The notes under the pieces: generated by a model
What the model saw: only the letters and a program-made list of their open reading frames with translations
Database searches by the model: none
Told to the model about the DNA's origin: nothing
Assembly (NCBI RefSeq): GCF_003111625.1
Contig: NZ_MZGS01000016.1
Span: 62,001-126,000, forward strand
Length of the DNA: 64,000 bases
Reading direction: 5' to 3'
DNA from: Methanobrevibacter thaueri
GTDB lineage: Archaea; Methanobacteriota; Methanobacteria; Methanobacteriales; Methanobacteriaceae
Translations under genes and position numbers: made by a program
Shown here: one piece after another, positions 24,367 to 34,128 of the stretch
Layout: the number at the start of each line of letters is the position of its first letter
Position numbering within the stretch: the first letter of the stretch is position 1

Positions 24367-25776
24367 CTAAGGCTTGTAATAGGTTTCAGCTTCAAGACCT
24401 TCAGGAATCTCTGTAGGGTATTTCTCGTTTACGCAACCCAGACACAGGTTTTCCTCAGGCATTCCAATAGCCTTGACCAAAGCAGGCAATGTGATGTATC
24501 CTAAAGAGTCAACACCCAGCTGCTCTCTGATTTCCTCGGTTGAGTAATTGGCTGCAATCAGTTCCTTTTTGGTTGCCATTGCAACGCCGTAGTAACATGG
24601 TGAAATGACAGGAGGACAACCTACTAAAAAGTGGATTTCTGCCGGTTCTGCCTCTTTTACCAAATCAAGCAATTGCTTTGAAGTGGTTCCGCGAACAATA
24701 CTGTCATCTATCAAAATAATCTTTTTGCCTTTGAGGACTTTCTTAATAGGATTTAACTTGAGCCTTACTGCAAGTTCCCTTTCTTCCTGGGTCGGCATGA
24801 TGAATGTCCTTCCGACATACCTGTTCTTGATTAGACCTTCACCGTAAGGTATTCCGGAAGCCCTTGAGTATCCGATAGCGGCAGGAATTGAAGAGTCGGG
24901 AACTGGAATGACGACATCAGCGTCAATAGGGTAGAGCTCATGCAGCTGACGGCCAATGTTCATTCTGGTCTCATAAACGTTGACTCCGTCAATTGTACTG
25001 TCGGGTCTTGCGAAGTATACGTATTCGAACATACAATGTGAAAGTTTGCATTCGCCTGCACTTTCCAGCATATGGGATTTGATCTCATTGTCCTTAAAGT
25101 AAACGACTTCACCTGGTACAATGTCCCTAACGTATTCCGCATTGATTACGTCAAATGCAACGGTTTCGGATGCCAAAATAAATTCGTCATCTCTTTTAGC
25201 AACCGCAAGAGGTTTGATTCCCATAGGGTCCCTTACACCATAAAGGTCCCCATCGACAAGGATTGTCAATGCGTATGATCCCACAAGCTTATCGCATACT
25301 GCCTCGATAGCTGCCAGAACATCCTTATCGTTGTCATAATGCTCCTTTTTAAGCATGTAACAGATTACTTCTGAATCGGAATCGGACCTGAAATAGAATC
25401 CTTCATTGATAAGCTCCTCTTTTAACTCTCCGGAGTTAACGATATCTCCATTGTGAGCCATGGCAATGAATCCATCACCAAAATCAATTACGAAAGGTTG
25501 TGAGTTTTCTATTTTTGACTGGCCAGTGGTTGAATATCTTACATGACCAACCGCATTGTGTCCGGGCAAGCTTTGAATCTTCTCATTGCTGAAAACATCA
25601 GTGACTAAGCCCATTCCACAATGAAAACTTAAACCTGTATCTGTATTAAAAGTAGCTATTCCTGCTGATTCTTGACCTCTGTGCTGTAAAGCATACAAAC
25701 TGTAATAAACTAATGATGCGACATCTTTGGATTGATCTTCTGAGTGAAATCCAATAATACCACACTTGTCTTCCAT
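24367..25776 (-). CDS. purF: Amidophosphoribosyltransferase
   Basis: PurF makes phosphoribosylamine from PRPP and glutamine, the first step of purine synthesis. The 469-aa form starts [12 protein letters not shown], placing the nucleophile Cys5 after a four-residue propeptide. The glutaminase domain ([21 protein letters not shown]) is followed by the phosphoribosyltransferase motif [17 protein letters not shown]. Cysteines in [16 protein letters not shown] and CLGC fit the [4Fe-4S] ligands of the B. subtilis-type enzyme. The ATG at 25776 is chosen because AAGGAG precedes it; an upstream in-frame ATG has no site. Confidence 0.92.
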   Translation of the reverse strand: MEDKCGIIGFHSEDQSKDVASLVYYSLYALQHRGQESAGIATFNTDTGLSFHCGMGLVTDVFSNEKIQSLPGHNAVGHVRYSTTGQSKIENSQPFVIDFGDGFIAMAHNGDIVNSGELKEELINEGFYFRSDSDSEVICYMLKKEHYDNDKDVLAAIEAVCDKLVGSYALTILVDGDLYGVRDPMGIKPLAVAKRDDEFILASETVAFDVINAEYVRDIVPGEVVYFKDNEIKSHMLESAGECKLSHCMFEYVYFARPDSTIDGVNVYETRMNIGRQLHELYPIDADVVIPVPDSSIPAAIGYSRASGIPYGEGLIKNRYVGRTFIMPTQEERELAVRLKLNPIKKVLKGKKIILIDDSIVRGTTSKQLLDLVKEAEPAEIHFLVGCPPVISPCYYGVAMATKKELIAANYSTEEIREQLGVDSLGYITLPALVKAIGMPEENLCLGCVNEKYPTEIPEGLEAETYYKP

Positions 25777-25853
25777 TTCTCCTTGCATGTGCAGACTCCC
25801 TATAAAATAGTATAATAATATCTTTGTTAAACTAGTATAAAATAATTAATGTT

Positions 25854-26747
25854 TTAGTCCCAGAAGTTTTCAAAAGTGTTCGGAATTTCATAATCGTCAA
25901 TCACTTCAGGAGGTTTTGTTTCCTCATCATCGGACAGTTCCTTAGCCAATTCACTGGCATTCTCATCAACGAAGATTAATGCGGTTCTGACAATGTTAAG
26001 CCATTCAATAGCCTTTTGTCTGGATTCAGCCGCAATATATCCCTGTCCCACAATGATATTGTCGGGCCTGAACTTGTTTGTGGCGATTACAATCCTTTCC
26101 TCATCACTTAAATCCTGGTGAAAAATCTCCTGCCACAAATCGTTCAGATTGAAAATCTCCAGGATGTCCCTTGAGTAGATATCCTCATATCTCAATTTGA
26201 ATGCGGAAAAATCTGATCTGATTGCATCAATGTCTTCACGCAGTTCCTTGTTTTCCTGAGTCAGGACGTCCTGTTCCTTGATGATCTGGTTGTAATCATC
26301 AAGCAGGCTGTTATAGTTATGAGTTACCTTCATCAATTTGTTTTCCAATGTATGGATATTGATTAAGTTTAAAGAATAAGACAATGTTGACTTGATTATT
26401 GAATTGAGAATCTCCTTTTCGGCCAACTTGAAGTCGATGGATTCGTCTTCAATAATTATGTTGTTGTAATCAAATAATCCAATATGGTTAAAATCAGTTT
26501 TTAATTCATTAAAAAGAATATTGAATGTTTCATCATGTCCATATCCACCTATTAGTAGAATATCGGCGCCGCTGGCCACCTTCTTAACTATATTGAGTTC
26601 CACTGTAGGTATGATTGATGAAACAATAATGTTATAGTCATTTTCAAGCTGAATATTGTTGACGGCCTTTGAGACAAGCTGCGCAATATCCAAACCGCCT
26701 ACAATAATACGAACATCAATTTTTGAGTCGTGATTAACGTTTTCCAT
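25854..26747 (-). CDS. Unrecognised coiled-coil protein
   Basis: The 297-aa protein has an alpha/beta N-terminal part (RIIVGGLDIAQLVSKAVNN, ADILLIGGYGHDETF), a coiled coil (about 130-195, LDDYNQIIKEQDVLTQENKELREDID) and an acidic C-terminus (ELSDDEETKPPEVIDDYE). I do not recognise it; the context with chromosomal genes suggests a conserved methanogen protein. AGGTAATGTTC precedes the chosen ATG at 26747. It starts 9 bases after galE ends. Confidence 0.65.
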   Translation of the reverse strand: MENVNHDSKIDVRIIVGGLDIAQLVSKAVNNIQLENDYNIIVSSIIPTVELNIVKKVASGADILLIGGYGHDETFNILFNELKTDFNHIGLFDYNNIIIEDESIDFKLAEKEILNSIIKSTLSYSLNLINIHTLENKLMKVTHNYNSLLDDYNQIIKEQDVLTQENKELREDIDAIRSDFSAFKLRYEDIYSRDILEIFNLNDLWQEIFHQDLSDEERIVIATNKFRPDNIIVGQGYIAAESRQKAIEWLNIVRTALIFVDENASELAKELSDDEETKPPEVIDDYEIPNTFENFWD

Positions 26748-26756
26748 GAACATTAC

Positions 26757-27725
26757 CTAAATTACATTCATTCTTTCATGCCATTTCCAGGCGGACTCTA
26801 CAATCTGCTCCAGGTCATATTGTGGAACCCAACCCAGCTTTTCCCTGATTTTTGTTGAATCGGCAATCAATATTGCAGGGTCGCCTTCACGGCGGTCATC
26901 CATCTTGACTTCAAAATCACGACCTGTGACCTTTTTGCACATGTCAATCACTTCACGGACTGAATATCCTTCACCGTTTCCAAGGTTAAAGATATTTGAC
27001 TCATTTTCCTTGCATAGATATTCATATGCCTTGACGTGTGCGTCCGCAAGGTCATTCACATGGATGTAGTCACGGATACAGGTACCGTCAGGAGTGTCGT
27101 AATCTGTTCCGAAAATGGATATGCTTTCCCTTTTTCCAATTGCCGCATCTAAAATTAAAGGAATCAAGTGAGTTTCAGGGTCATGCAATTCCCCAATCTC
27201 ACCATCAAAATCACATCCTGCCGCATTGAAGTATCTTAAGGACACATAATTGAAATCACCCTTATCAGCTTCCCTCTGCAAAGCCTTTTCAGTGATGAAC
27301 TTTGAATGTCCATAGGGATTGATAGGCTTCAAGTCCTGGTCTTCGGTAATCGGAACATGTTCAGGATTACCGTAAACTGCGGCAGTGGAGGATAAAATAA
27401 ATTTATCTACTCCATATTCCCTCATGACTTGTAAAAGATTTAGTGTATTTTTATAATTGTTTTTAAAATATTTTTGAGGGAATTCCACTGATTCAGCTAC
27501 TGATGAAAAGGCACCAAAGTGAATGACACCATCTATGTCATATTTTTCAAAAACTTCACTTACGTCCTTGCTTCCAAAGTCATAGTTTTCAAAGTTTCCC
27601 CATTTGACAAAGTTTTCATAGCCCTTGCATAGATTATCGACTACAACAGTGTCATAACCTGCATTATGCAGTGCCTTGTTGGTATGTGAACCGATATAAC
27701 CTGCTCCACCAGTGATTAGAATCAA
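26757..27725 (-). CDS. galE: UDP-glucose 4-epimerase
   Basis: The extended short-chain dehydrogenase has the NAD motif ITGGAGYIGSH at its start, SSTAAVYG with the catalytic Ser/Thr, and the YGHSK catalytic Tyr-x3-Lys. It converts UDP-glucose and UDP-galactose for cell-surface polysaccharide and pseudomurein-type precursors. The start is uncertain: AGGTG overlaps the GTG at 27734, while a TTG at 27725, six bases after AGGTG, gives MILITGGAGYIG; I prefer the latter. Only 9 bases separate it from the geranylgeranyl reductase gene. Confidence 0.9.
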   Translation of the reverse strand: MILITGGAGYIGSHTNKALHNAGYDTVVVDNLCKGYENFVKWGNFENYDFGSKDVSEVFEKYDIDGVIHFGAFSSVAESVEFPQKYFKNNYKNTLNLLQVMREYGVDKFILSSTAAVYGNPEHVPITEDQDLKPINPYGHSKFITEKALQREADKGDFNYVSLRYFNAAGCDFDGEIGELHDPETHLIPLILDAAIGKRESISIFGTDYDTPDGTCIRDYIHVNDLADAHVKAYEYLCKENESNIFNLGNGEGYSVREVIDMCKKVTGRDFEVKMDDRREGDPAILIADSTKIREKLGWVPQYDLEQIVESAWKWHERMNVI

Positions 27726-27734
27726 TTTCAACAC

Positions 27735-28913
27735 CTAAATAAATTTACCTAATTTGAGTAAAGCTTTTGGAGATACTTTAACTAATTTTTGAACGATTTC
27801 AGTGGTTGAAATCTTATCAAAACTTTCTCCTTGGAATGCATGTGCAATGCTGTCCAATTCATCATCAGATAATGTTAATAGGTATTCCTGTACTTTTTTG
27901 TATCTTTTGATTTCGTGATCGAGCTCGTCGTGAGCCATTTTGTCGTATTGTTTTAAGAATTTTTTGGAACAGTCTTCCTTGATTGCCTGTGCAGCGACTT
28001 GGCCTGCGCACATTCCACCGGTCATACCTGAGATGATTCCTCCACCGGTCAATGGGTTTACTTGGCCTGCCGCATCTCCGCAGACTAAAATGTTGTCATC
28101 GTAAAGTTTTTTGGTCATTCCGCCAACTGGGTCTCCACCAACGTTCATTTCAACAGCTTGAGCGTTTTTCAAGTAAGGGCAAGTTGCCACAAAGTCATCT
28201 AAGTATTCTTTAGCTGTCTTTTCAGCCTTGTGAGGTAAGATTGCAAGTCCAACGTTTGCAATGTCATCACCTTTAGGGAAAATCCACACATATCCTCCAG
28301 GTGCGCATGAACCTAGGTAGAATTCAATGACTCCAGGTCTTTCGAATTCGACATTACACATTTCGTATTGGATACCTGATTCCATTTCCTTAGGTTTTGC
28401 TGCAGGTCTTAATCCTGCCCATCTTGCCACATGTCCTTCAGGACCGTCAGCGGCGATTAGGATTTTACATTTGTAATCGATTTTTTCGCCCATGCATTCA
28501 GTGTAGACAATGTATCCGTCATCGATTTTGTCTATTCCGGTTACAAGAGTTTTGATTCTGATTTCAGCACCTGCTCTTGCAGCATCCATTGCCATATGCT
28601 TATCGAAGACTTTTCTCTCAAGAATGTAACCTGCTTCAGGTAATTTTACTTCATCCTTGGTTAACCATACGTCGGTTCCGTCAGGGGTTTGTATCCTTAC
28701 ACCTTGGATTTCCTGAGTTACCCAGCGAGGAGAAGGTTCGATTCCTAATTTTTCTAATCCTTGAATGGAAACTCCTTCCGCACATCTTTTAGGTGCACCA
28801 ATTTCAGATTTTTTATCCATTAAAATAACTTTTGCTCCGCCTAATGCAGCGTGTTTAGCCGCACTGGATCCTGCAGGTCCTGAACCCACTACAATAACAT
28901 CAGTTTCAATCAT
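27735..28913 (-). CDS. Geranylgeranyl reductase (archaeal lipid saturation)
   Basis: The 392-aa FAD enzyme begins IETDVIVVGSGPAGSSAAKHAA (dinucleotide-binding GxGxxG) and contains the family segment GAPKRCAEGVS and the second FAD motif DNILVCGDAAGQVNPLTGGGI. The family reduces double bonds in digeranylgeranylglycerol phospholipids to make saturated archaeol. It starts 5 bases after a small ferredoxin gene, which is very likely its electron donor. Confidence 0.9.
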   Translation of the reverse strand: MIETDVIVVGSGPAGSSAAKHAALGGAKVILMDKKSEIGAPKRCAEGVSIQGLEKLGIEPSPRWVTQEIQGVRIQTPDGTDVWLTKDEVKLPEAGYILERKVFDKHMAMDAARAGAEIRIKTLVTGIDKIDDGYIVYTECMGEKIDYKCKILIAADGPEGHVARWAGLRPAAKPKEMESGIQYEMCNVEFERPGVIEFYLGSCAPGGYVWIFPKGDDIANVGLAILPHKAEKTAKEYLDDFVATCPYLKNAQAVEMNVGGDPVGGMTKKLYDDNILVCGDAAGQVNPLTGGGIISGMTGGMCAGQVAAQAIKEDCSKKFLKQYDKMAHDELDHEIKRYKKVQEYLLTLSDDELDSIAHAFQGESFDKISTTEIVQKLVKVSPKALLKLGKFI

Positions 28914-28918
28914 ATTAA

Positions 28919-29086
28919 TCAGTCCTCTTTTTCTAAAGCATCAATAGGACATGCTTTAATGCATGTATCACAGTCTTTACAATCCTCATCATTAAACACT
29001 AATGAGTACTCTCTTACTTGTATTAAATTTCTTGGGCAAACGCCCGCACATTCTCCACAGAATGAGCACCAATCTTTTACAATCAT
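28919..29086 (-). CDS. 2[4Fe-4S] ferredoxin
   Basis: A 55-aa ferredoxin with two clusters of cysteines: CSFCGECAGVCP and CKDCDTCIKACP, each CxxCxxCxxxCP. It starts MIVKDWCSFCGEC at the ATG at 29086 with AAAGGAGATATT before it. Operon position directly before the geranylgeranyl reductase suggests it supplies electrons for lipid double-bond reduction. Short length explains why a 60-residue cut-off would miss it. Confidence 0.9.
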   Translation of the reverse strand: MIVKDWCSFCGECAGVCPRNLIQVREYSLVFNDEDCKDCDTCIKACPIDALEKED

Positions 29087-29208
29087 AAAAATATCTCCTT
29101 TAATATAAACAATTTATGTTATAAATACTTTGATGTTTATATTATTTAAAAGTTTACTTAAAAAAAGCCATATAACGAAATAAAAAAAGAAAAATGAGAT
29201 TTAAGGAA

Positions 29209-29634
29209 TTATTTTATTAGCAATACCGGCACATCAGAGGTTCTAAGTAGCCTTTCTGAAACTGAACCTATTTGAGTATCACTGACATTATTCTCATCAA
29301 ATGAAACAAAACGGTTGTTGTTTGCCCCATGGGCATGGATGACAACCAAATCTGCACGGGTCTGGTCGATGATGAACTTCATGTCCCTCAAAGGATCTGC
29401 TGTGAGCAGGTGCTCCACAACTTCAACGCCAGCCTCATTTGCCTTGGATGTGATTTTGGCCAAAATGGCATCTCCGGAGTCCTCCTCATCATCATAGCTA
29501 TTGAATGAGAATTCCTCCAGCACATGGACTGCAGCAATCTTGGAGCCAAACTTCTGAGCTATCTCAATGGCGACATCAGCCGCCTTGTATCCATAATCGG
29601 AACCGTCTACAGGAACTGTGATTACATCAAACAT
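29209..29634 (-). CDS. Universal stress protein (UspA family)
   Basis: The 141-aa protein starts FDVITVPVDGSDYGYKAADVAIE and ends SERLLRTSDVPVLLIK, the first and last strands of the Usp fold. The ATP-binding pattern of Usp proteins (G-x2-G-x9-G-S) is only partly kept (HAHGANNN ... IGSVSERLL), so nucleotide binding is possible but unsure. It starts 3 bases after the AtwA-like gene stop, in one operon. Confidence 0.88.
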   Translation of the reverse strand: MFDVITVPVDGSDYGYKAADVAIEIAQKFGSKIAAVHVLEEFSFNSYDDEEDSGDAILAKITSKANEAGVEVVEHLLTADPLRDMKFIIDQTRADLVVIHAHGANNNRFVSFDENNVSDTQIGSVSERLLRTSDVPVLLIK

Positions 29635-29637
29635 TGA

Positions 29638-31344
29638 CTAATCCCCTTTCAAGTAATCAGCATGACAGAAGTCAATGAAATTGTCGACAATCTCGTCAAT
29701 GTTTTCACTGTCATCGATTATCTTACCATCATCCATGAAGACTGCACGGTTGGACAATTCCTTGATGAAATCGGTGTTGTGGGAAATCATTACAATAGTA
29801 ATTCCGTAGGTTTTTGCAATTGTTTTCAAGGCGTTGGTTACATCCCTCAGGGTAACAGGGTCCAAATCACCGAACGGCTCATCCAAAAGCAGATATTTAG
29901 GTCTGGAAATCAAAATCAAGGAAAGCATTACACGTACCTTTTGACCGCCAGACAATTCATAGGATTTCCTGTGCAGGATATCCATGTCCAGGTCCAGACT
30001 TTCAAAGATGTCCGCAACGGCTTCCTTGGTTGCTGTTTCCGGGAATTTAGGGAACAGGTCATCCAGAATGTCTGCGTCCAAACCAATTTGTTTTAAACGG
30101 TCCCTTGCCTCAACTTCAGGCAAGTCTGTGAGTAAATAAAATGAGTCTAATAATTCATCGCTTAGCCCTATCTTTCTGGCCCTTTCCTGTGCCTGCTTGA
30201 CAATGTCATCATTCTTATAACCCAATCTTGTTGCCAATTGGCTCAGGACTGTAGCGTAATGGCTTAAGGCAAATTCCTGATGCATGAAACCTAGCTGTGA
30301 CCTGATTTTCATACGGCCCATTCCAGGAATGTCGACATCTGCCCATTCATCATCCCCAATCTTGTAGAGCACCTCACCCTTGTCAGGATCCTCCAATCCG
30401 CCGAGCATCCTTAAAAGGACTGTCTTACCGGCTCCACTAGGTCCGATGATGCTTAGGATATTCTCCTTTTGAACTGTGAAGTTGACGTCTTCAATCTGAA
30501 GGACCTCTCCACCGGTCAGCAGGTAGAACCTCTTGTAGATGTCATTCACCTGAATTACGTCCTCATCGGTTGATATGTTGTCTATATCAACTATATCATC
30601 CATTCCGTCCATGAACTTGTCACAGATGTCATCTGCTGAGCCTTCATCAACGATTTCGCCGTCCTCAAGCAAGATTACCCTGTCAGCAAGGTACTTTTGG
30701 ACATCAGGCAAGTGGGAAATGACAATCACGGTTATGTTAAGTTCCTTGTTGATCTTTTTAACCGCATCCAGAATTTCTTGTTTTGTTTTAGGGCATGCCA
30801 TGGTTGCAGGTTCATCAAGAAGTAAAGCTTTAGGTTGCTTTGCAAGTTGCCTTGCCATAATAAGTCTTTGCTTTTCTCCACCACTTAAAACGGAGGCATA
30901 ATGGTCTTTCTTGTGGGTGAGAGAAACCATTTCCAAAAGCTCATCGGCCTCTTCACCGAATTCACTTTCTGCAATTTCGAAATTGGTGTCACCCTCATCG
31001 AAGTATCTTCTTGCATACAATTTACGAAGCACATTTTCACGCACTGTATCCGGCCAGATACCGAATGACCTTTGAAGGTGTATCGCAGTCTCCTTTTTGA
31101 GTTCATTGTAATAGAATTGGGAGGATTCGGAAGTTACCTTTACATTTCCAACGCTAATTGAACCTTCATCAATGTGTTCAACACCTCTTATTGCCCTTAA
31201 GAGTGTAGTTTTTCCGGAACCACTTTTACCCATGATTCCAAGTATTTCACCTTCCTTAACTTCAAAACTGACATCCTTAAGTGCGGTGACTTTAGTTCCA
31301 TCATCTAATTCATAAGCTTTACTTACATTTTCAACTTTTATCAT
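29638..31344 (-). CDS. atwA: AtwA-like twin ABC ATPase (methyl-CoM reductase component A2)
   Basis: The 568-aa soluble protein has two ABC domains: Walker A GKSGSGKT (39-46), signature LSGGE (153-157), LLLDEP (174-179); second Walker A GPSGAGKT (301-308), signature LSGGQ and LLLDEPFGDLDP near 475-505. No membrane domain is fused or adjacent. This layout matches component A2 (AtwA), which uses ATP in reductive activation of methyl-coenzyme M reductase. The segment after the first Walker B (PATMACPKTKQE) is unusual for ABC transporters but seen in this group. An ABC transporter ATPase without its permease is the alternative. Confidence 0.78.
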   Translation of the reverse strand: MIKVENVSKAYELDDGTKVTALKDVSFEVKEGEILGIMGKSGSGKTTLLRAIRGVEHIDEGSISVGNVKVTSESSQFYYNELKKETAIHLQRSFGIWPDTVRENVLRKLYARRYFDEGDTNFEIAESEFGEEADELLEMVSLTHKKDHYASVLSGGEKQRLIMARQLAKQPKALLLDEPATMACPKTKQEILDAVKKINKELNITVIVISHLPDVQKYLADRVILLEDGEIVDEGSADDICDKFMDGMDDIVDIDNISTDEDVIQVNDIYKRFYLLTGGEVLQIEDVNFTVQKENILSIIGPSGAGKTVLLRMLGGLEDPDKGEVLYKIGDDEWADVDIPGMGRMKIRSQLGFMHQEFALSHYATVLSQLATRLGYKNDDIVKQAQERARKIGLSDELLDSFYLLTDLPEVEARDRLKQIGLDADILDDLFPKFPETATKEAVADIFESLDLDMDILHRKSYELSGGQKVRVMLSLILISRPKYLLLDEPFGDLDPVTLRDVTNALKTIAKTYGITIVMISHNTDFIKELSNRAVFMDDGKIIDDSENIDEIVDNFIDFCHADYLKGD

Positions 31345-31431
31345 TATTAATGCCCCTTTTAATACATAACAATTTTTATTCGTGAAACTATTTATATTTT
31401 AATTTTAATATTATAAAAATAAGTGATAACC

Positions 31432-31731
31432 ATGGCTAGTGAAAACAAAATCCAGGAATATTTGAATATTTTAGAACAGGACAAAATAATGATTGAGACT
31501 CATTTCGCCAATATGGAAAAGATTTTAAGAAATGAACCAAAATTAGACCAGCAAAGAGCATTCGGACTACTGAATAACTACAACACACTAAGTATCCAAT
31601 ACGATCAGTTATGCAGTGACCTTATCAATTTCATCAAGATATTCAAGAGCAAAGATGAACAGGAAATCAGACTATACAAGACCGAAGAATTGGTCGAGCT
31701 ATTGGAAGACAGACTAAGCCAAATTCAGTAA
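31432..31731 (+). CDS. Unrecognised helical 99-aa protein
   Basis: The ATG at 31432 follows GTGATAACC. The product (MASENKIQEYLNILEQDKIM ...) is a continuous helical, probably coiled-coil protein. No family recognised; composition is typical of conserved small methanogen proteins. Its 3' end overlaps the convergent zinc-ribbon gene by 7 bases. Confidence 0.65.
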   Translation: MASENKIQEYLNILEQDKIMIETHFANMEKILRNEPKLDQQRAFGLLNNYNTLSIQYDQLCSDLINFIKIFKSKDEQEIRLYKTEELVELLEDRLSQIQ

Positions 31732-32267
31732 TTATAATTAATCACCAAATGACCAGTCACGTTTGTAGATGATTTCTCTTCTACAACTTCACCATTTTTT
31801 ACAAGCTGAACAGTTAATTCTCCGCTACCGTAATCCTGCTTTTGAACATCAATAGCTATCCTATCCCAGGCGGCACAATCTAGAACAAATGATTTGTTTC
31901 CGTAACCTGATTCTTTTACAAGGTAATTAGGATCCCCCATTTCAGCATACCAACTGCCTTCATAGATGATAACGGCTTTGTAGGGATAAGATGATGACTG
32001 AAGATTGCTTCCGTCATCGGTAATGACATTTAATGAATCTTGATAAGATGGCTGAGTATTATTATAAATAAATGAAAACAATAAAAAAGCTATAACAATA
32101 ATCCCCAACACAATTACGATCTTTTTGCCTAGGCCCATATTCCAACTAGTTTCTCGGCGAGTATTTTTAATTCTATTTCCATCAGAGTCTGCAAGTAGAT
32201 AGGCACAATTATCACAGTATACAGATGTAGGCGAATTTTCATACCCACACCTTGGACATCTAACCAT
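31725..32267 (-). CDS. Zinc-ribbon, single-pass membrane protein
   Basis: The N-terminus is a zinc ribbon (CPRCGYENSPTSVYCDNCAY), followed by a basic linker, one membrane helix (about 48-67, KIVIVLGIIVIAFLLFSFIY) and an extracytoplasmic domain of ~110 residues (AVIIYEGSWYAEMGDPNYLV), probably a beta-sandwich. This layout is common in Methanobrevibacter, and its role is unknown. Confidence 0.75.
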   Translation of the reverse strand: MVRCPRCGYENSPTSVYCDNCAYLLADSDGNRIKNTRRETSWNMGLGKKIVIVLGIIVIAFLLFSFIYNNTQPSYQDSLNVITDDGSNLQSSSYPYKAVIIYEGSWYAEMGDPNYLVKESGYGNKSFVLDCAAWDRIAIDVQKQDYGSGELTVQLVKNGEVVEEKSSTNVTGHLVINYNY

Positions 32268-32367
32268 AAATAATAATTCCTCTAAACTTATTATGAAAAC
32301 TTTATAAAAATTCTTATATTTAAATGTAATTGAAAATTAGCCGTTTTTAGAAAAAAATACTAATTAT

Positions 32368-34119
32368 TTAGTGGTAATAATCATAGACATTTTGAGCCGT
32401 TTTTAAATTCATGCCCTCGGTTTTGGCTAATTGCTCTACTGATGCTTTTTTGATGTTTTCCAAGGTTCCAAATTCTTTCAAAAGAGCTATTTTTCTTTTT
32501 TTACCGACGCCAACAATATCGTCGAGAGAAGAGGCTTGAATATCCTTACTGCGGAGTTTTCTATGATAGGTTATTGCAAATCTGTGTGATTCATCCCTCA
32601 CTTGCTGAAGCAAATGCAGAGCTTTATTGTTTTTAGGAATTATAATCGGACGAGATGAATTTGGAATAAATATCTCCTCAAACTCCTTTGCAAGACCAAT
32701 GATTGGAATATGAGTGAGATCCAATTTCTCCAAAACACCACATGCCATGCCCAGCTGTCCCTTACCTCCATCAATGACTATAAGGTCTGGTTCGGGATCC
32801 CTGTTGACCATTTTCAATCTGCGGGTCAAAAGTTCCTCCATCATGGCAAAATCGTTCGGTCCAGGGGTTTCCATACGGAAATGTTTATACATCTTTTTGT
32901 TGGGCTTTCCGTCCTTGAATGATACCTTCGAACCCACGGCAAACTTGCCTGAAATGTTACTGATATCGTATCCCTCAATCACACGAGGCATCTTTTCAAG
33001 CTTGAGGTATTTTTTGAGCTCTATCAATGCGTCTTCCATCTTTTTCTTCTGATGCTTGATGATTTCAGCATTCTTCTTGGCCATCTTGACAAGCCTTAGC
33101 TTAACACCCTTTTGAGGCACCTTGATTTTAACCTTGTTTCCTCTCAAATCGCTTAGCCAATCCTCAAGCAGCTCAACCTCATCAATCTCCTCATCCAAAA
33201 GAATCTGCTTCGGAATATGGCGATTGTAACCGTAATACTGCTGAATGAAAGCGAACATGATTTCGGACGGTGAGTCATACTGGGAAGCGCTCATCAGGAA
33301 GTCGTCACGCCCCACAATCTTTCCGTTCCGAATTGGCATTATGATGACCACAACCTCATTTTCACCGGGAGCAATTGCTATTACGTCCTGGTCCAAATCA
33401 TCATCGACCAAGTCGACAAACTGCTTTTCCATTATCTCTTCAATTGATGCAATCTGGTCCCTTATGACGGCTGCCTTTTCAAATTCCTCATTTTCTGCAG
33501 CCTGCATCATCTCCTTTTTAAGGTTCCTGACGATTGTGGAGTACTTGCCCTGGAAGAACAAATCAATCTTGCTGATGATTTCAGAATATTCCTCCTTGCT
33601 GATTTTTCCATCACATGGAGCATAGCACAGGTCGATTTGGGAATTCAGGCATGGGCCGTTCATGTTGCGGCAGGTCCTTATCTTAAATAGGGACTTTAGA
33701 AACTTGACAGTCTGCTTGACCGAGCCCACATCTGTGAACGGTCCGAAATAGACTCCGTTTTTTGTCACGTTACGTGTAATGACAAGTCTCGGAAACTCCT
33801 CATCGGTGATTTTGACATATGGATATCTCTTATCATCCTTAAGTTGAACATTATATCTCGGGCGGTGTTTCTTTATCAATGTGGCCTCTAGAATCAACGC
33901 CTCCTTCTCGGAGTTGGTAACAATGTACTCCAGGCTGTCGAAATGGCTCATAAGTATTTGGGTTTTCGGCCTGTCGAGCTTTTCCCTAAAATAAGACTTT
34001 ACCCTTTTAATGAGATTCTTTGCCTTTCCAATATAGATTATTGTGTCTGTCTCATCGCGCATGATGTATACGCCAGGCTTATTCGGCAAATTGTCAGGAG
34101 ATTTAACTTTGGTTGACAT
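32368..34119 (-). CDS. uvrC: Excinuclease ABC subunit C
   Basis: UvrC makes both incisions around DNA lesions with UvrA and UvrB. The 583-aa protein has the GIY-YIG nuclease (GVYIMRDETDTIIYIGKAKN, about 15-37), a UVR helix pair that binds UvrB (about 195-235), the RNase H-like C-terminal nuclease (VIEGYDISNISGKFAVGSKV, DLIVIDGGKGQLG) and tandem HhH motifs at the end (DDIVGVGKKRKIALLKEFG). All parts are present, so it should be functional. uvrA and uvrB are not in the window. Confidence 0.95.
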   Translation of the reverse strand: MSTKVKSPDNLPNKPGVYIMRDETDTIIYIGKAKNLIKRVKSYFREKLDRPKTQILMSHFDSLEYIVTNSEKEALILEATLIKKHRPRYNVQLKDDKRYPYVKITDEEFPRLVITRNVTKNGVYFGPFTDVGSVKQTVKFLKSLFKIRTCRNMNGPCLNSQIDLCYAPCDGKISKEEYSEIISKIDLFFQGKYSTIVRNLKKEMMQAAENEEFEKAAVIRDQIASIEEIMEKQFVDLVDDDLDQDVIAIAPGENEVVVIIMPIRNGKIVGRDDFLMSASQYDSPSEIMFAFIQQYYGYNRHIPKQILLDEEIDEVELLEDWLSDLRGNKVKIKVPQKGVKLRLVKMAKKNAEIIKHQKKKMEDALIELKKYLKLEKMPRVIEGYDISNISGKFAVGSKVSFKDGKPNKKMYKHFRMETPGPNDFAMMEELLTRRLKMVNRDPEPDLIVIDGGKGQLGMACGVLEKLDLTHIPIIGLAKEFEEIFIPNSSRPIIIPKNNKALHLLQQVRDESHRFAITYHRKLRSKDIQASSLDDIVGVGKKRKIALLKEFGTLENIKKASVEQLAKTEGMNLKTAQNVYDYYH

Positions 34120-34128
34120 GATACTAGA

